A DNA stretch of 14,327 nt from Chloroflexota bacterium (GTDB lineage Bacteria > Chloroflexota > Ktedonobacteria > Ktedonobacterales > Ktedonobacteraceae): the NCBI GenBank assembly GCA_005881495.1, contig VBHI01000019.1, positions 3,277 through 17,603 on the forward strand, in the 5' to 3' direction. A program made the translations under genes and the position numbers. Within the stretch, counting starts at the first letter, position 1. Every line of letters begins with the position of its first letter. Below are positions 1 through 6,902 of this stretch, piece after piece. The notes below the pieces were generated by a model. The model did no database searches and was not told the DNA's origin. It saw nothing but the letters and a program-made list of their open reading frames with translations.

Positions 1-3000
1 GCGGAGATCCCAGTTCGGCGCCACAGCGTTCACAAAGATCGAGTCCCCTCCCGGCGCTGATCGGGTGCAGGTAGCCGCATTTCTGGCATTGCTTCGCCTC
101 GCGCGTCAGCAGGTCCTCGTCCTCTTCAACTGAGCGAATGACGCGGTTGATCAGGTAGCGCGAGCCTTCGTGATAGACAATGGCGCGCGGCCCAAATTCC
201 GAAATCGCCAGGAAACGCGGACGCGAGAGGTACTCGTCGCGCTGTTTGGTGCGCCGCCCCGGGATATAGGCCGAGAGCGGCAGGCGCGGGAAATTGTAGC
301 CCGGCAGAAAGCCCTCGCTGGCAAAATAGCGATAACTGTAGAAATCGGATTGTTCCAGGCTCTCGACATCGGTCAGCAGTACCAGCTGCGACTCTGCCTC
401 CGCCCTGAGACGGTCGGCCTGTTTCTTATCCTCGGCGCTGCGCGAGGCGTCGCGGATTACGCTATCCTGCGCCTCAGCCTGCGATTGCGCGGCACGATAG
501 AGGCCGCGCCAGCGCTCACACGTGCGATCAAAGCTGGTCGCCACTTTCGCCAGCACCTCGTCGAGCCAGTTGTCCGTGTACCAGTCCGAGGCGCGCAGGT
601 CATCTAGCAGCGTCTCCAGTACCTGCGCAGCCGACAGGCGCGAAAAGGCCCTCGCCGCGCTATTTTCGATGCTCTCACGCACGGCTCCCTGCAACTCCAG
701 CGTTGGTTTTTCGCCGGTGATCTCCAGGACATCCTTGAGCGACCGCCCCAGGCTGAGTCTGGTCTCCGCCAGCCAGATGGCGTGGACGTGCGCCCGCACC
801 AAGTCTTCGTTCGCCAGGTCGAGCCGCGGCGGAGTAACGGCCCCGGCCACCATCTGGTCGGGCCGCTTAAAGAAATACTGGTCATGGGGACTGCCCGTCG
901 AGCAATAGGAGAAGACGAGCGCGGGCTGTCCGCTGCGGCCCGCGCGACCACTACGCTGGGCGTAGTTCGCGGGTGTCGGTGGCATATTGCGCATATTGAC
1001 GACATTCAACTCCGCGATATCGACGCCAAGCTCCATCGTTGGAGAGCAGTAGAGAATGGGCAGTTTGCCCTCGCGAAACTTGTCTTCTCGTTCGACGCGC
1101 AGTTGATAGGGTACCTGGGCGGTATGCTCCCGCGCCTCGAGTCCCTGCAATTTGGCGGCAATGCTGCTATAAAAATCCACGAAGAAGGCGTTGGTGCGCT
1201 GGCCCTGAGCGGAGGCTCTCGGCACGCGAATGGGGTCATGATAGGCCACTTTCCCATCGCCAGCCTTCCAGATCAGTGACGAGGCGGTCAATTGGTAGCC
1301 GGGTTTCTTTTCGTTGTTGGCAGGTTTGTCTACGCATTCCACCAGTCCCGCTAGACTCAAGCCATCCAGCAGTTGCTCAATAATAGTATCGGTGTCGCCG
1401 AGCCGCTGCTTCTCTGCATACTCTTCAAAGGTCTTTCTGCGCCGCAGATACTGTCCAAAGCCGCCACGCGAGGACAGGTAGACATTGCCGCCGTAGTCAT
1501 CGCGATCGCGCGGCCTGGGATAGAGGATGGTAGCGTATTCTTTCGACTCATTCTCGTCCAGCGCCCAGGGAGAGACCAGCCGTTGGCTGCTCTGCTGCTG
1601 CAAGCTCTCTTGATAGAGCTGGTCGAGATAGTCCACCTTGATCGCCAGTTCGCGGCGCATGAAGTCGAGCAGCACTCTGCTCACCGTCTCCCTCGTCGCA
1701 GGTGTGGCACTGCTCAATGCCGCGTGACAGTTGCGCCACACGTCCTCGTCACAGCACACCTCCTCTAAAGAGAGGTAGGTTATCTTGAGCAGTCCGGCCT
1801 GCTCCAGGTTGGGCGAAGTAATACGCCAGCCGCGCTTGAGGTCGCGATAGAGGCGGTAGCCGAGGACATTTCGCAAGGCCCGTTTGGTCTCGGCCAGTGC
1901 CTGGTATTTCACATTCGGGTCGCTGGCATACAATGTCAGGTCCAGGTCAAGGGCATCGAAGACTTTTTGCGTCAGGTTTTCGTGCCGCAAACCCTCCTCG
2001 CCCGCGTCGCACACCGCTCTGTACAGGGCTGAACGCAACAGGCCAACCTCAATGAAGTCGTTGAAGTGACCAGCTTGCAGCGATGCATCCTGGCGGTTGT
2101 CGGTAAAGCTCAGCAACTTGGGCGGCATGTTCTTGATTGGCGTATCGCGCAGGCTGCGCATAGCCGAGAGGCTCAATATCGTCGTCGCAGTGCTGCGCCC
2201 CTCAGAACTTAACGAGGCCAGTTTCGCGAAATCATCCGTTTGCCGCGCGTTGTACGAGACGCCGCATTGGAGGCAGAAGCGAAACGGGGCGGGCACGAAA
2301 TGACAGTCCAGCACATTTGCGGCGTTTTCAACGAGGTCCAGTTCCACACCATCCCCTCGCACGCGCACGGATCGCGGCAGGTCCTCGCGCCGGTTGCGGC
2401 GCACGCGAAAACCCGCGCGCGTCTCCTCCAGCCATTCGTCCGGCAGGCGCTCTTCAACAGAGTCCTGGTCCAGCGGCCAGGGGTTGTCACTACTGTAAAA
2501 AAGAAAACCAGCCCTACCCTCGTCATCGTGCTGGTCATTGAGTTCGCGCGGGAGATATTGCTCGTCCTTCAACCGCACGCAATAGTATTCCTGGCCGCAC
2601 TCGCGACAGAAAACCAGCGGCAACAGCACGCGGTCACGATCACCAGGGACAAACTGCTGCCGCTGCAGCGTCAGGTGCGGCTTCGTCTCGAGCGAGGCAT
2701 ACATGGTATCGCCCTTGCTAATAAACTGGTGCAGGCGGAAGGCAAAGGGTGCGGCGCCCGTCTCTGGATGCGGCTCGCACTCGTAGCCTGCCAGTAACGC
2801 CTGCTGAATGGCAAAGATGCAGCGCTCAATAGGAACGCCCGTGAGGCGGCTCAATTCGGCGGCTGCTCCGTCTTTCTCATGAGAGATGCTCCTGGGCGTG
2901 GTGCGCACCAGGCGCTCCCCCTCCTGCCTGACACCAAAAGTACTCTCGATCCAGATAGAAAGGGGATCAGCGATAAAGGACTGGTAATCGCGTGGCGGCA

Positions 3001-3991
3001 GATACCCCGCGTCGCGCACGCGTTCCGTCAACGCGGCTACAAAGGCCGAGGCGCCTTCGTCATGGCTGCCCGTTGTCCGTGTTAGCGTCTCTCCAATGAC
3101 GTGCTCTGGTGTAACGACCGTTCCAAACATGCGCGACGCCATGGTCGCTACCCCGCTGCTTCGCTCTTCGTACGTGCCAACCCCGGCCAGCGTCGCCGAG
3201 GTACCGACATATTGCAGTTCGCTCATCCCCATACGTTTCTGAACACGGCGTACCAGCAGCGCCACGTCCGCGCCCTGGCGACCGCGATAGGTATGCAGTT
3301 CGTCCAGTACGAGAAAACCTAGCGCTGCCGAAGATATCAGTGACGCGTCAGTCGAGCGCGTCATGATCAGTTCCAGCATCACATAGTTGGTGAGCAAAAT
3401 ATCAGGGGGGTTGGCGCGAATGCGCTCTCGCTCTTCCTCCGATTCCTGTCCCGTGTAGCGTTCAAAGGTCACCGGCCCCTTCTTGTTGGGATAACCAAGG
3501 CACAGAAATTTTTCCAGTTCCTTGAGCTGGCTGTTCGCCAGCGCGTTCATCGGGTAGACAACGATGGCCTGAATACCCTTGCCACTGCCATGGCGCAGCA
3601 CATAATCGACGATGGGAACGATATAGGCGAGGCTTTTCCCCGAACCCGTGCCGGTGGTAAGCACATAGCTTGCGCCACTCCGCGCAACGGTAATGGCCTG
3701 AGACTGGTGTTTATGCAGGCGCAGCGGACGGCCCTGGTCGCTCTCCGTTTTATCCTTGCGAAAGATCCTCGCGCATTCCCGGTGCAACGTGCCCCGCGCC
3801 ACCAGTTCATCAATGGTTTCTCCCGGCGCAAATAACGGGTTGAGTTGAATCAGGGGATCAGGCCAGAGCATACCCTTTTGTAATTGTCGTTCAACAAAGT
3901 CGTGAATGTGGGGATCGCGAATCTGGATAAAGCTCTCGATATATGAAGCATAGTCACCAATCAGCCGGTCGCGGAACTCGAAAATATTCAT
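1..3991 (-). CDS. Very large SF2 DEAD/DEAH-type helicase with internal Cys pairs (5' 1330 codons, partial)
   Basis: ATP-dependent nucleic-acid helicase/translocase; substrate unknown. The frame is open from ATG 3989-3991 to the left edge with no stop or frameshift, so the C-terminus is missing. Visible in order: HQSQA Q-like motif (95-99), Walker A GTGSGKS (114-120, Lys119), YPMNALANSQ (146-155), DELH Walker B (230-233), GTSAT (263-267), FCRECG (C462, C465), FCLQCG (C573, C576), SFTDNRQDASLQAGHFND (628-645), SPTMELGVDI motif V (983-992), QRSGRAGR motif VI (1012-1019), then CxxC at 1302/1305 and 1320/1323. About 700 residues separate the first-lobe motifs from motif V, far more than in a minimal helicase. 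The order resembles DUF1998/MrfA-type and DrmA-like helicases (family knowledge; the C-terminal domain is not visible). GAGG lies upstream of the ATG. Function in repair or in phage defence cannot be told from this window. Confidence 0.93.
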   Translation of the reverse strand, partial: MNIFEFRDRLIGDYASYIESFIQIRDPHIHDFVERQLQKGMLWPDPLIQLNPLFAPGETIDELVARGTLHRECARIFRKDKTESDQGRPLRLHKHQSQAITVARSGASYVLTTGTGSGKSLAYIVPIVDYVLRHGSGKGIQAIVVYPMNALANSQLKELEKFLCLGYPNKKGPVTFERYTGQESEEERERIRANPPDILLTNYVMLELIMTRSTDASLISSAALGFLVLDELHTYRGRQGADVALLVRRVQKRMGMSELQYVGTSATLAGVGTYEERSSGVATMASRMFGTVVTPEHVIGETLTRTTGSHDEGASAFVAALTERVRDAGYLPPRDYQSFIADPLSIWIESTFGVRQEGERLVRTTPRSISHEKDGAAAELSRLTGVPIERCIFAIQQALLAGYECEPHPETGAAPFAFRLHQFISKGDTMYASLETKPHLTLQRQQFVPGDRDRVLLPLVFCRECGQEYYCVRLKDEQYLPRELNDQHDDEGRAGFLFYSSDNPWPLDQDSVEERLPDEWLEETRAGFRVRRNRREDLPRSVRVRGDGVELDLVENAANVLDCHFVPAPFRFCLQCGVSYNARQTDDFAKLASLSSEGRSTATTILSLSAMRSLRDTPIKNMPPKLLSFTDNRQDASLQAGHFNDFIEVGLLRSALYRAVCDAGEEGLRHENLTQKVFDALDLDLTLYASDPNVKYQALAETKRALRNVLGYRLYRDLKRGWRITSPNLEQAGLLKITYLSLEEVCCDEDVWRNCHAALSSATPATRETVSRVLLDFMRRELAIKVDYLDQLYQESLQQQSSQRLVSPWALDENESKEYATILYPRPRDRDDYGGNVYLSSRGGFGQYLRRRKTFEEYAEKQRLGDTDTIIEQLLDGLSLAGLVECVDKPANNEKKPGYQLTASSLIWKAGDGKVAYHDPIRVPRASAQGQRTNAFFVDFYSSIAAKLQGLEAREHTAQVPYQLRVEREDKFREGKLPILYCSPTMELGVDIAELNVVNMRNMPPTPANYAQRSGRAGRSGQPALVFSYCSTGSPHDQYFFKRPDQMVAGAVTPPRLDLANEDLVRAHVHAIWLAETRLSLGRSLKDVLEITGEKPTLELQGAVRESIENSAARAFSRLSAAQVLETLLDDLRASDWYTDNWLDEVLAKVATSFDRTCERWRGLYRAAQSQAEAQDSVIRDASRSAEDKKQADRLRAEAESQLVLLTDVESLEQSDFYSYRYFASEGFLPGYNFPRLPLSAYIPGRRTKQRDEYLSRPRFLAISEFGPRAIVYHEGSRYLINRVIRSVEEDEDLLTREAKQCQKCGYLHPISAGRGLDLCERCGAELGSP

Positions 3992-4070
3992 ACAACTACC
4001 TCGGAGGCAAGCCCTCTGCTACTTGTAGACATCATCAGCGCATCTTCTATGCATGAGGTTTTTTGTGCAT

Positions 4071-4100
4071 TTTATAGATGTATTATTTCTTGTATGTCAA
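4071..4100 (-). promoter_or_regulatory. Sigma-70-type promoter for the helicase gene
   Basis: On the minus strand, TTGACA (4095-4100) is followed by an 18-base spacer and TATAAA (4071-4076). The -35 is a perfect consensus and the -10 matches 5 of 6. Transcription would start near 4064, giving a leader of about 75 bases before the helicase ATG at 3991. It lies in an AT-rich stretch. The position and match are seen directly; activity is inferred. Confidence 0.65.
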
Positions 4101-4101
4101 T

Positions 4102-4121
4102 GGAACTTCTTTTTGAGTTCC
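4102..4121. promoter_or_regulatory. Inverted repeat just upstream of the helicase promoter (possible operator)
   Basis: GGAACT (4102-4107) and AGTTCC (4116-4121) form a perfect 6-base inverted repeat around 8 bases. It begins one base upstream of the -35 of the helicase promoter, where an activator or repressor could bind. The GAAC/GTTC half-sites recall SOS boxes, but the 10-base gap between them does not fit the Bacillus box (4-base gap). No cognate regulator is visible. Confidence 0.3.
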
Positions 4122-4184
4122 TTATGATATAACGATCCTTTGTGAATTTGGGAATTTTTTTAGTAAAATGGGTTCACTCCGCTT

Positions 4185-4418
4185 TTAGCCCAAAAACTTA
4201 TTTGCTAGCCCGTATGTAAACAGCACTTTCTTGTTAGTGGTGTCCCATGTTTTTAGTTCTTCTGCAACTACATCTTTATGTTTCCTGCTAATATCCCTTA
4301 GAGCGTTGCCAGCGGATTTTCTTACATATTCACTTTCGTCATCCTTGAGAGTACTCAACAATCTAACAGCGACTTCAGGACCCCCTCTTTCGATTTTTCC
4401 TTTATATTGCAGTATCTT
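4185..4418 (-). pseudogene. 3' remnant of a HEAT-repeat, AlkD-like DNA alkylation repair protein
   Basis: An open minus-strand frame of 77 codons ends at TAA 4185-4187 and is closed on its 5' side by TAA 4419-4421; it has no plausible start or ribosome site. The translation contains LLSTLKDDESEYVRKSAGNA followed by LRDISRKHKD and then EELKTWDTTNKK, ending KFLG. The pattern of acidic turn, YVRKS, N-L-DIS and a Trp before a basic stretch matches the C-terminal HEAT repeats of AlkD-like/HEAT alkylation-repair proteins, usually 220 or more residues long (family knowledge). The N-terminal two thirds are absent and an IS630 scrap lies immediately upstream, so this is a broken gene. Base composition is AT-richer than its neighbours. 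The family call rests on pattern memory, not a search. Confidence 0.5.
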
Positions 4419-4469
4419 TTAACCTCTTCCATACGAGTCTTCCTTGTTTCTCCATAATTTCGTGGTGAA

Positions 4470-4541
4470 CAGCTTGCGCACCAGAATACTCAGCCAGATC
4501 TCCACCTGGTTCATTCAAGAAGCGTGCCTGGGGGTATGATA
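4470..4541 (-). mobile_element. IS630-family transposase C-terminal scrap with in-frame stop
   Basis: Read on the minus strand, the frame gives YHTPRHAS, a TGA (4515-4517), then MNQVEIWLSILVRKL. IS630-type transposases carry a block of the form H-A-S-W-L-N-Q-V-E-I-W just before their C-terminus, and its Glu (here codon 4500-4502) is the third residue of the DDE triad. The TGA therefore stands where the conserved Trp (TGG) should be, a one-base change. Homology fades beyond about 4470 and no first or second catalytic Asp region, terminal inverted repeat or TA duplication was recognised. It is a non-functional relic about 70 bases long. Confidence 0.6.
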
Positions 4542-4557
4542 CAAGGGGCCACTGGGC

Positions 4558-4572
4558 TGCCCGTTGCGGGCA
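4558..4572. repeat. Short perfect hairpin, 6-bp stem
   Basis: TGCCCG (4558-4563), loop TTG, CGGGCA (4567-4572). Perfect and G/C-rich, but no T-run follows on either strand, so it is not a typical intrinsic terminator. It is the first of a series of foldable elements between the transposase relic and the 36-bp array. Confidence 0.5.
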
Positions 4573-4601
4573 AGGGTGATGGAGCAGGGTGGATAGGTAC
4601 G

Positions 4602-4621
4602 GGGGCGACGCAAGCGTCCCC
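4602..4621. repeat. G/C-rich inverted repeat
   Basis: GACGC (4607-4611), AA, GCGTC (4614-4618), flanked by G-run 4602-4605 and C-run 4619-4621, which extend the pairing around an unpaired C at 4606. No T-tract follows. It could be a REP-like or MITE-like piece; its function is unknown. Confidence 0.5.
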
Positions 4622-4636
4622 TCCCCACATCCACAC

Positions 4637-4713
4637 CTCCCCCGCCCCTACGAGACGAAGCTACATTCGCAGGTAGATAGGCGTCACCCCCGTGACATTT
4701 GTAGGGGTGGGAG
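4637..4713. repeat. Imperfect long inverted repeat with a nested hairpin; C-rich arm
   Basis: The left arm CTCCCCCGCCCCTAC (4637-4651) pairs with the right arm GTAGGGGTGGGAG (4701-4713) apart from one mismatch or wobble and a length difference in the C/G run. Inside it, GTCAC (4683-4687), loop CCCC, GTGAC (4692-4696) is a perfect small hairpin. On the minus strand the 4617-4651 stretch carries several G-runs of four or more, so a G-quadruplex is possible. No coding signal was seen here. Confidence 0.5.
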
Positions 4714-4742
4714 CGGTATGGACGTGCATGAGAGCCGTCTAT

Positions 4743-4850
4743 GCACTGGCCTTTCGGGTACTTATTACCGGATAGTAAGCACTGGCCTTTCGGGTACTTA
4801 TTACCGGATAGTAAGCACTGGCCTTTCGGGTACTTATTACCGGATATTAA
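4743..4850. repeat. Three tandem copies of a 36-bp repeat overlapping the 3' end of the oxidoreductase gene
   Basis: The units are 4743-4778, 4779-4814 and 4815-4850, directly abutting with no spacers. The first two are identical; the third differs by one base near its end (GATATTAA for GATAGTAA). Read on the minus strand, the third unit contains the last codons and TAA stop of the oxidoreductase, followed directly by a second TAA; the other two units look like downstream duplicates of that segment. Each unit has a small potential hairpin GGTA-CTTAT-TACC. Because 36 is a multiple of three, open frames pass through and produce a spurious repetitive peptide. It is not a CRISPR array. Confidence 0.9.
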
Positions 4851-6645
4851 GCATTGGGATTTTAGAAACGGACCAGCGGTCATTCGGGCTGGACACTTCG
4901 AACTGCACCATTGAGATGGCATCAGTGGGGCAGCGCACGATACATAGACCGCAGCGGATACATTTCTCCTCGTCAATGATCATATCGGCACCACCTCTCC
5001 AATCTTCCGTACCCAGGTGCATTGGATCACCTTTGACCACGCGCGAGAGGCCTTCCATGCTGATACAGTCATAAGGACAGATATCCACGCAGCCAGAACA
5101 GAGAATACAGATCGACGGATCAATCATGATATTCAACTGGCATTGGAGACAACGGCGCGCCTGCTCAACAGCCTGCGCAGGAGTATAGCCAGTCTCTGTC
5201 TCGCGTGTATTACTATAACGGTCCTTTAATGGCAAGCCGGGAATATTGTGATGCGCGATAGATTCATAGTCATCAACCATCCCACGTCGATAATCTGGCA
5301 GCTCTATTTCTTCCGCAGCTTCAGCGGGTTTGTCTACTCCGCCGAGATAACGGTTGATCGCGACGGCAGCATCACGCCCATCGGCTATGGCTGAGATGAG
5401 GTTGCGTGAGCCTTCAGTATAATCGCCGCCCGCGAAAAGGCCAGGAGAGTTTGTCATCCAGGTCTCCCGGTCAACCAGGGGAATACCCCATCTATTGACA
5501 TCGAGCTTCAGCTCTTTCGCTGGAACCCAGGCCCCATCGCTCGACTGCCCAAAGGCCGGTATAATAGTGTCCGCCTCAACGACAAATTCACTACCTGGAA
5601 TAGGAATAGGACGACGGCGACCACTAGGATCGGGATCACCTAACTTGTTACGAACAAGCTTGAGACCACTCACATGCACACCGTCGTTGCTCAATACCTC
5701 AACCTGAGTGACAAGGTATTGAAACTCGACATGTTCTAACGTGGCTTCATCAACTTCGTATTCGTCAGAAGGCATCTCTTCCTGAGAACGGCGGTACAGG
5801 ACGTACACCTTCTCAGCGCCAAAGCGAATTGAAGTACGGCAACAGTCCATTGCAGTGAAGCCACCACCCAGGACAATCACACGTTTGCCGATGTAGGCTG
5901 GTTCGCCGTAATTCGTCTTCGCCAGCAGCTTGATACCATCCTCAACGCCCTTGAGGTTCGCACCAGGGATCACTTTGTTATCAGGGCCCGTCAGAGGATT
6001 TGAGATATAGCAGCCTGCAGCGAGAAATACGGCATCATGCTTCTTAAGCAGGTCTGTGACCTGTATATCACGCCCGACCCTGGTATTGTATTGTACTTCA
6101 ACGCCCAGGTCCGCCATGTATTCATCACATTCTTCAAACGTGACATCGCGTGGCAAACGCCAGACGGGAATACCATTAACCATCACACCGCCAGCGGTGG
6201 GATATTCATCATAAACGGTGACGGGGTAGCCCATCTCGCGCAAGTCGCGCGCGGCAGCCAGGCCAGCGGAACCCGCACCAACGACGCCAATACTCTTGTC
6301 CTTCGTGATAGGGGGTCGCTGCGCACGATGCTGATACTCGCGGTGGTCAGCGGCGGCCCGCTTCAACCAGCAAATAGCGATAGGTTTACCGTCGATTTTG
6401 TTACGGCGACAGACAGGCTCGCAGGGGCGAGCACAGGTCCGTCCAAGGACGCCAGGTACCACGTTGGCTTCACGGTTCAAAAGATACGCCTCGTCGAAAC
6501 GGGCCTGGGAAATCAAACCAATATAGGTCGAAACATCGGTATGAGCTGGACAGCCTACCTGGCAAGGAATATTCGTCTGATACCAGTCAGGATTCGTCAT
6601 GACTGATTGGTATCGTGCTCCTAATTCGCTATCGGGATCAATCAT
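4837..6645 (-). CDS. GltD-like NADPH/FAD oxidoreductase fused to a 2[4Fe-4S] ferredoxin domain
   Basis: A 602-residue cytoplasmic flavoprotein of the glutamate synthase small-subunit / dihydropyrimidine dehydrogenase-like family, moving electrons between NAD(P)H, FAD and Fe-S clusters. The N-terminal cluster domain has C28, C32, C71, C75, C79 and C92. The FAD-binding motif is IGVVGAGSAGLAAA (119-132), the NAD(P)H-binding motif VIVLGGGFTAMD (256-267), and the FAD-closing motif GLFAGGDYTEGSRN (402-415). The C-terminus carries two ferredoxin motifs, C513-C516-C519-C523 and C562-C565-C568-C572, which plain GltD lacks. AAAGGA lies 10 bases before the ATG. There is no glutamate synthase large subunit or other redox partner in view, so a role in ammonia assimilation is unproven; it could instead feed a ferredoxin-dependent enzyme. 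The final codons lie inside a 36-bp tandem repeat and end in a double TAA. Confidence 0.93.
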   Translation of the reverse strand: MIDPDSELGARYQSVMTNPDWYQTNIPCQVGCPAHTDVSTYIGLISQARFDEAYLLNREANVVPGVLGRTCARPCEPVCRRNKIDGKPIAICWLKRAAADHREYQHRAQRPPITKDKSIGVVGAGSAGLAAARDLREMGYPVTVYDEYPTAGGVMVNGIPVWRLPRDVTFEECDEYMADLGVEVQYNTRVGRDIQVTDLLKKHDAVFLAAGCYISNPLTGPDNKVIPGANLKGVEDGIKLLAKTNYGEPAYIGKRVIVLGGGFTAMDCCRTSIRFGAEKVYVLYRRSQEEMPSDEYEVDEATLEHVEFQYLVTQVEVLSNDGVHVSGLKLVRNKLGDPDPSGRRRPIPIPGSEFVVEADTIIPAFGQSSDGAWVPAKELKLDVNRWGIPLVDRETWMTNSPGLFAGGDYTEGSRNLISAIADGRDAAVAINRYLGGVDKPAEAAEEIELPDYRRGMVDDYESIAHHNIPGLPLKDRYSNTRETETGYTPAQAVEQARRCLQCQLNIMIDPSICILCSGCVDICPYDCISMEGLSRVVKGDPMHLGTEDWRGGADMIIDEEKCIRCGLCIVRCPTDAISMVQFEVSSPNDRWSVSKIPMLNIR

Positions 6646-6852
6646 ATAACAACAGTCCTTTCCTGGGTATCCAACCTACTGTACCAGCCAATGTGCTTTC
6701 CAGCGCATGGAGCAGGGAGACAGATTCGACTCTCGCCAATACGGCCTACTATTTAAGAATCCCCTGTAGCACGAGGCCGATGTAATGCTCTGGTGGGGCA
6801 AGTTCCATCAATCGATCTGTTACGTATTACATACGCTATGATTTCTTCACAG

Positions 6853-6882
6853 ATTATATCATAACCGCCTGAAGAGGGACAA
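6853..6882 (-). promoter_or_regulatory. Candidate promoter for the GltD-like gene
   Basis: On the minus strand, TTGTCC (6877-6882), an 18-base spacer, then TATAAT (6853-6858), a perfect -10. It would give a leader of roughly 200 bases before the ATG at 6645. The rest of 6646-6902 shows no gene, RNA fold or terminator that I can recognise. The element sits just past the stop of the M20 gene, suggesting separate transcription. Confidence 0.45.
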
Positions 6883-6902
6883 GAAGGCGATTGCATACAG
6901 GG

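Noticed and set aside
170..3835. Many plus-strand and out-of-frame reading frames of 60-190 codons
   Set aside because: All lie antisense to, or out of frame with, the continuous helicase frame and show Arg/Ala/Pro-rich shadow composition.
4102..4121. LexA/SOS box upstream of the helicase
   Set aside because: The half-sites are GAAC and GTTC, but the gap is 10 bases, not the 4 of the Bacillus box; I know no matching Chloroflexota consensus with certainty.
4231..4422. 63-codon plus-strand reading frame
   Set aside because: It is the antisense of the HEAT remnant, whose minus-strand translation makes family sense while this one does not.
4602..4621. Hairpin as an intrinsic terminator for the oxidoreductase gene
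   Set aside because: No T-run follows the stem on either strand, and it is over 200 bases past the stop.
4743..4850. 36-bp direct repeats as a CRISPR array
   Set aside because: The copies abut with no spacers, and one copy includes the end of a protein gene; no cas gene is present.
4515..4976. 153-codon minus-strand reading frame with a repetitive NKYPKGQC peptide
   Set aside because: It overlaps the ferredoxin end of the oxidoreductase in another frame, crosses the 36-bp array (a multiple of three) and structured spacer, and ends at the stop inside the IS630 relic. There is no ribosome site or protein-like composition.
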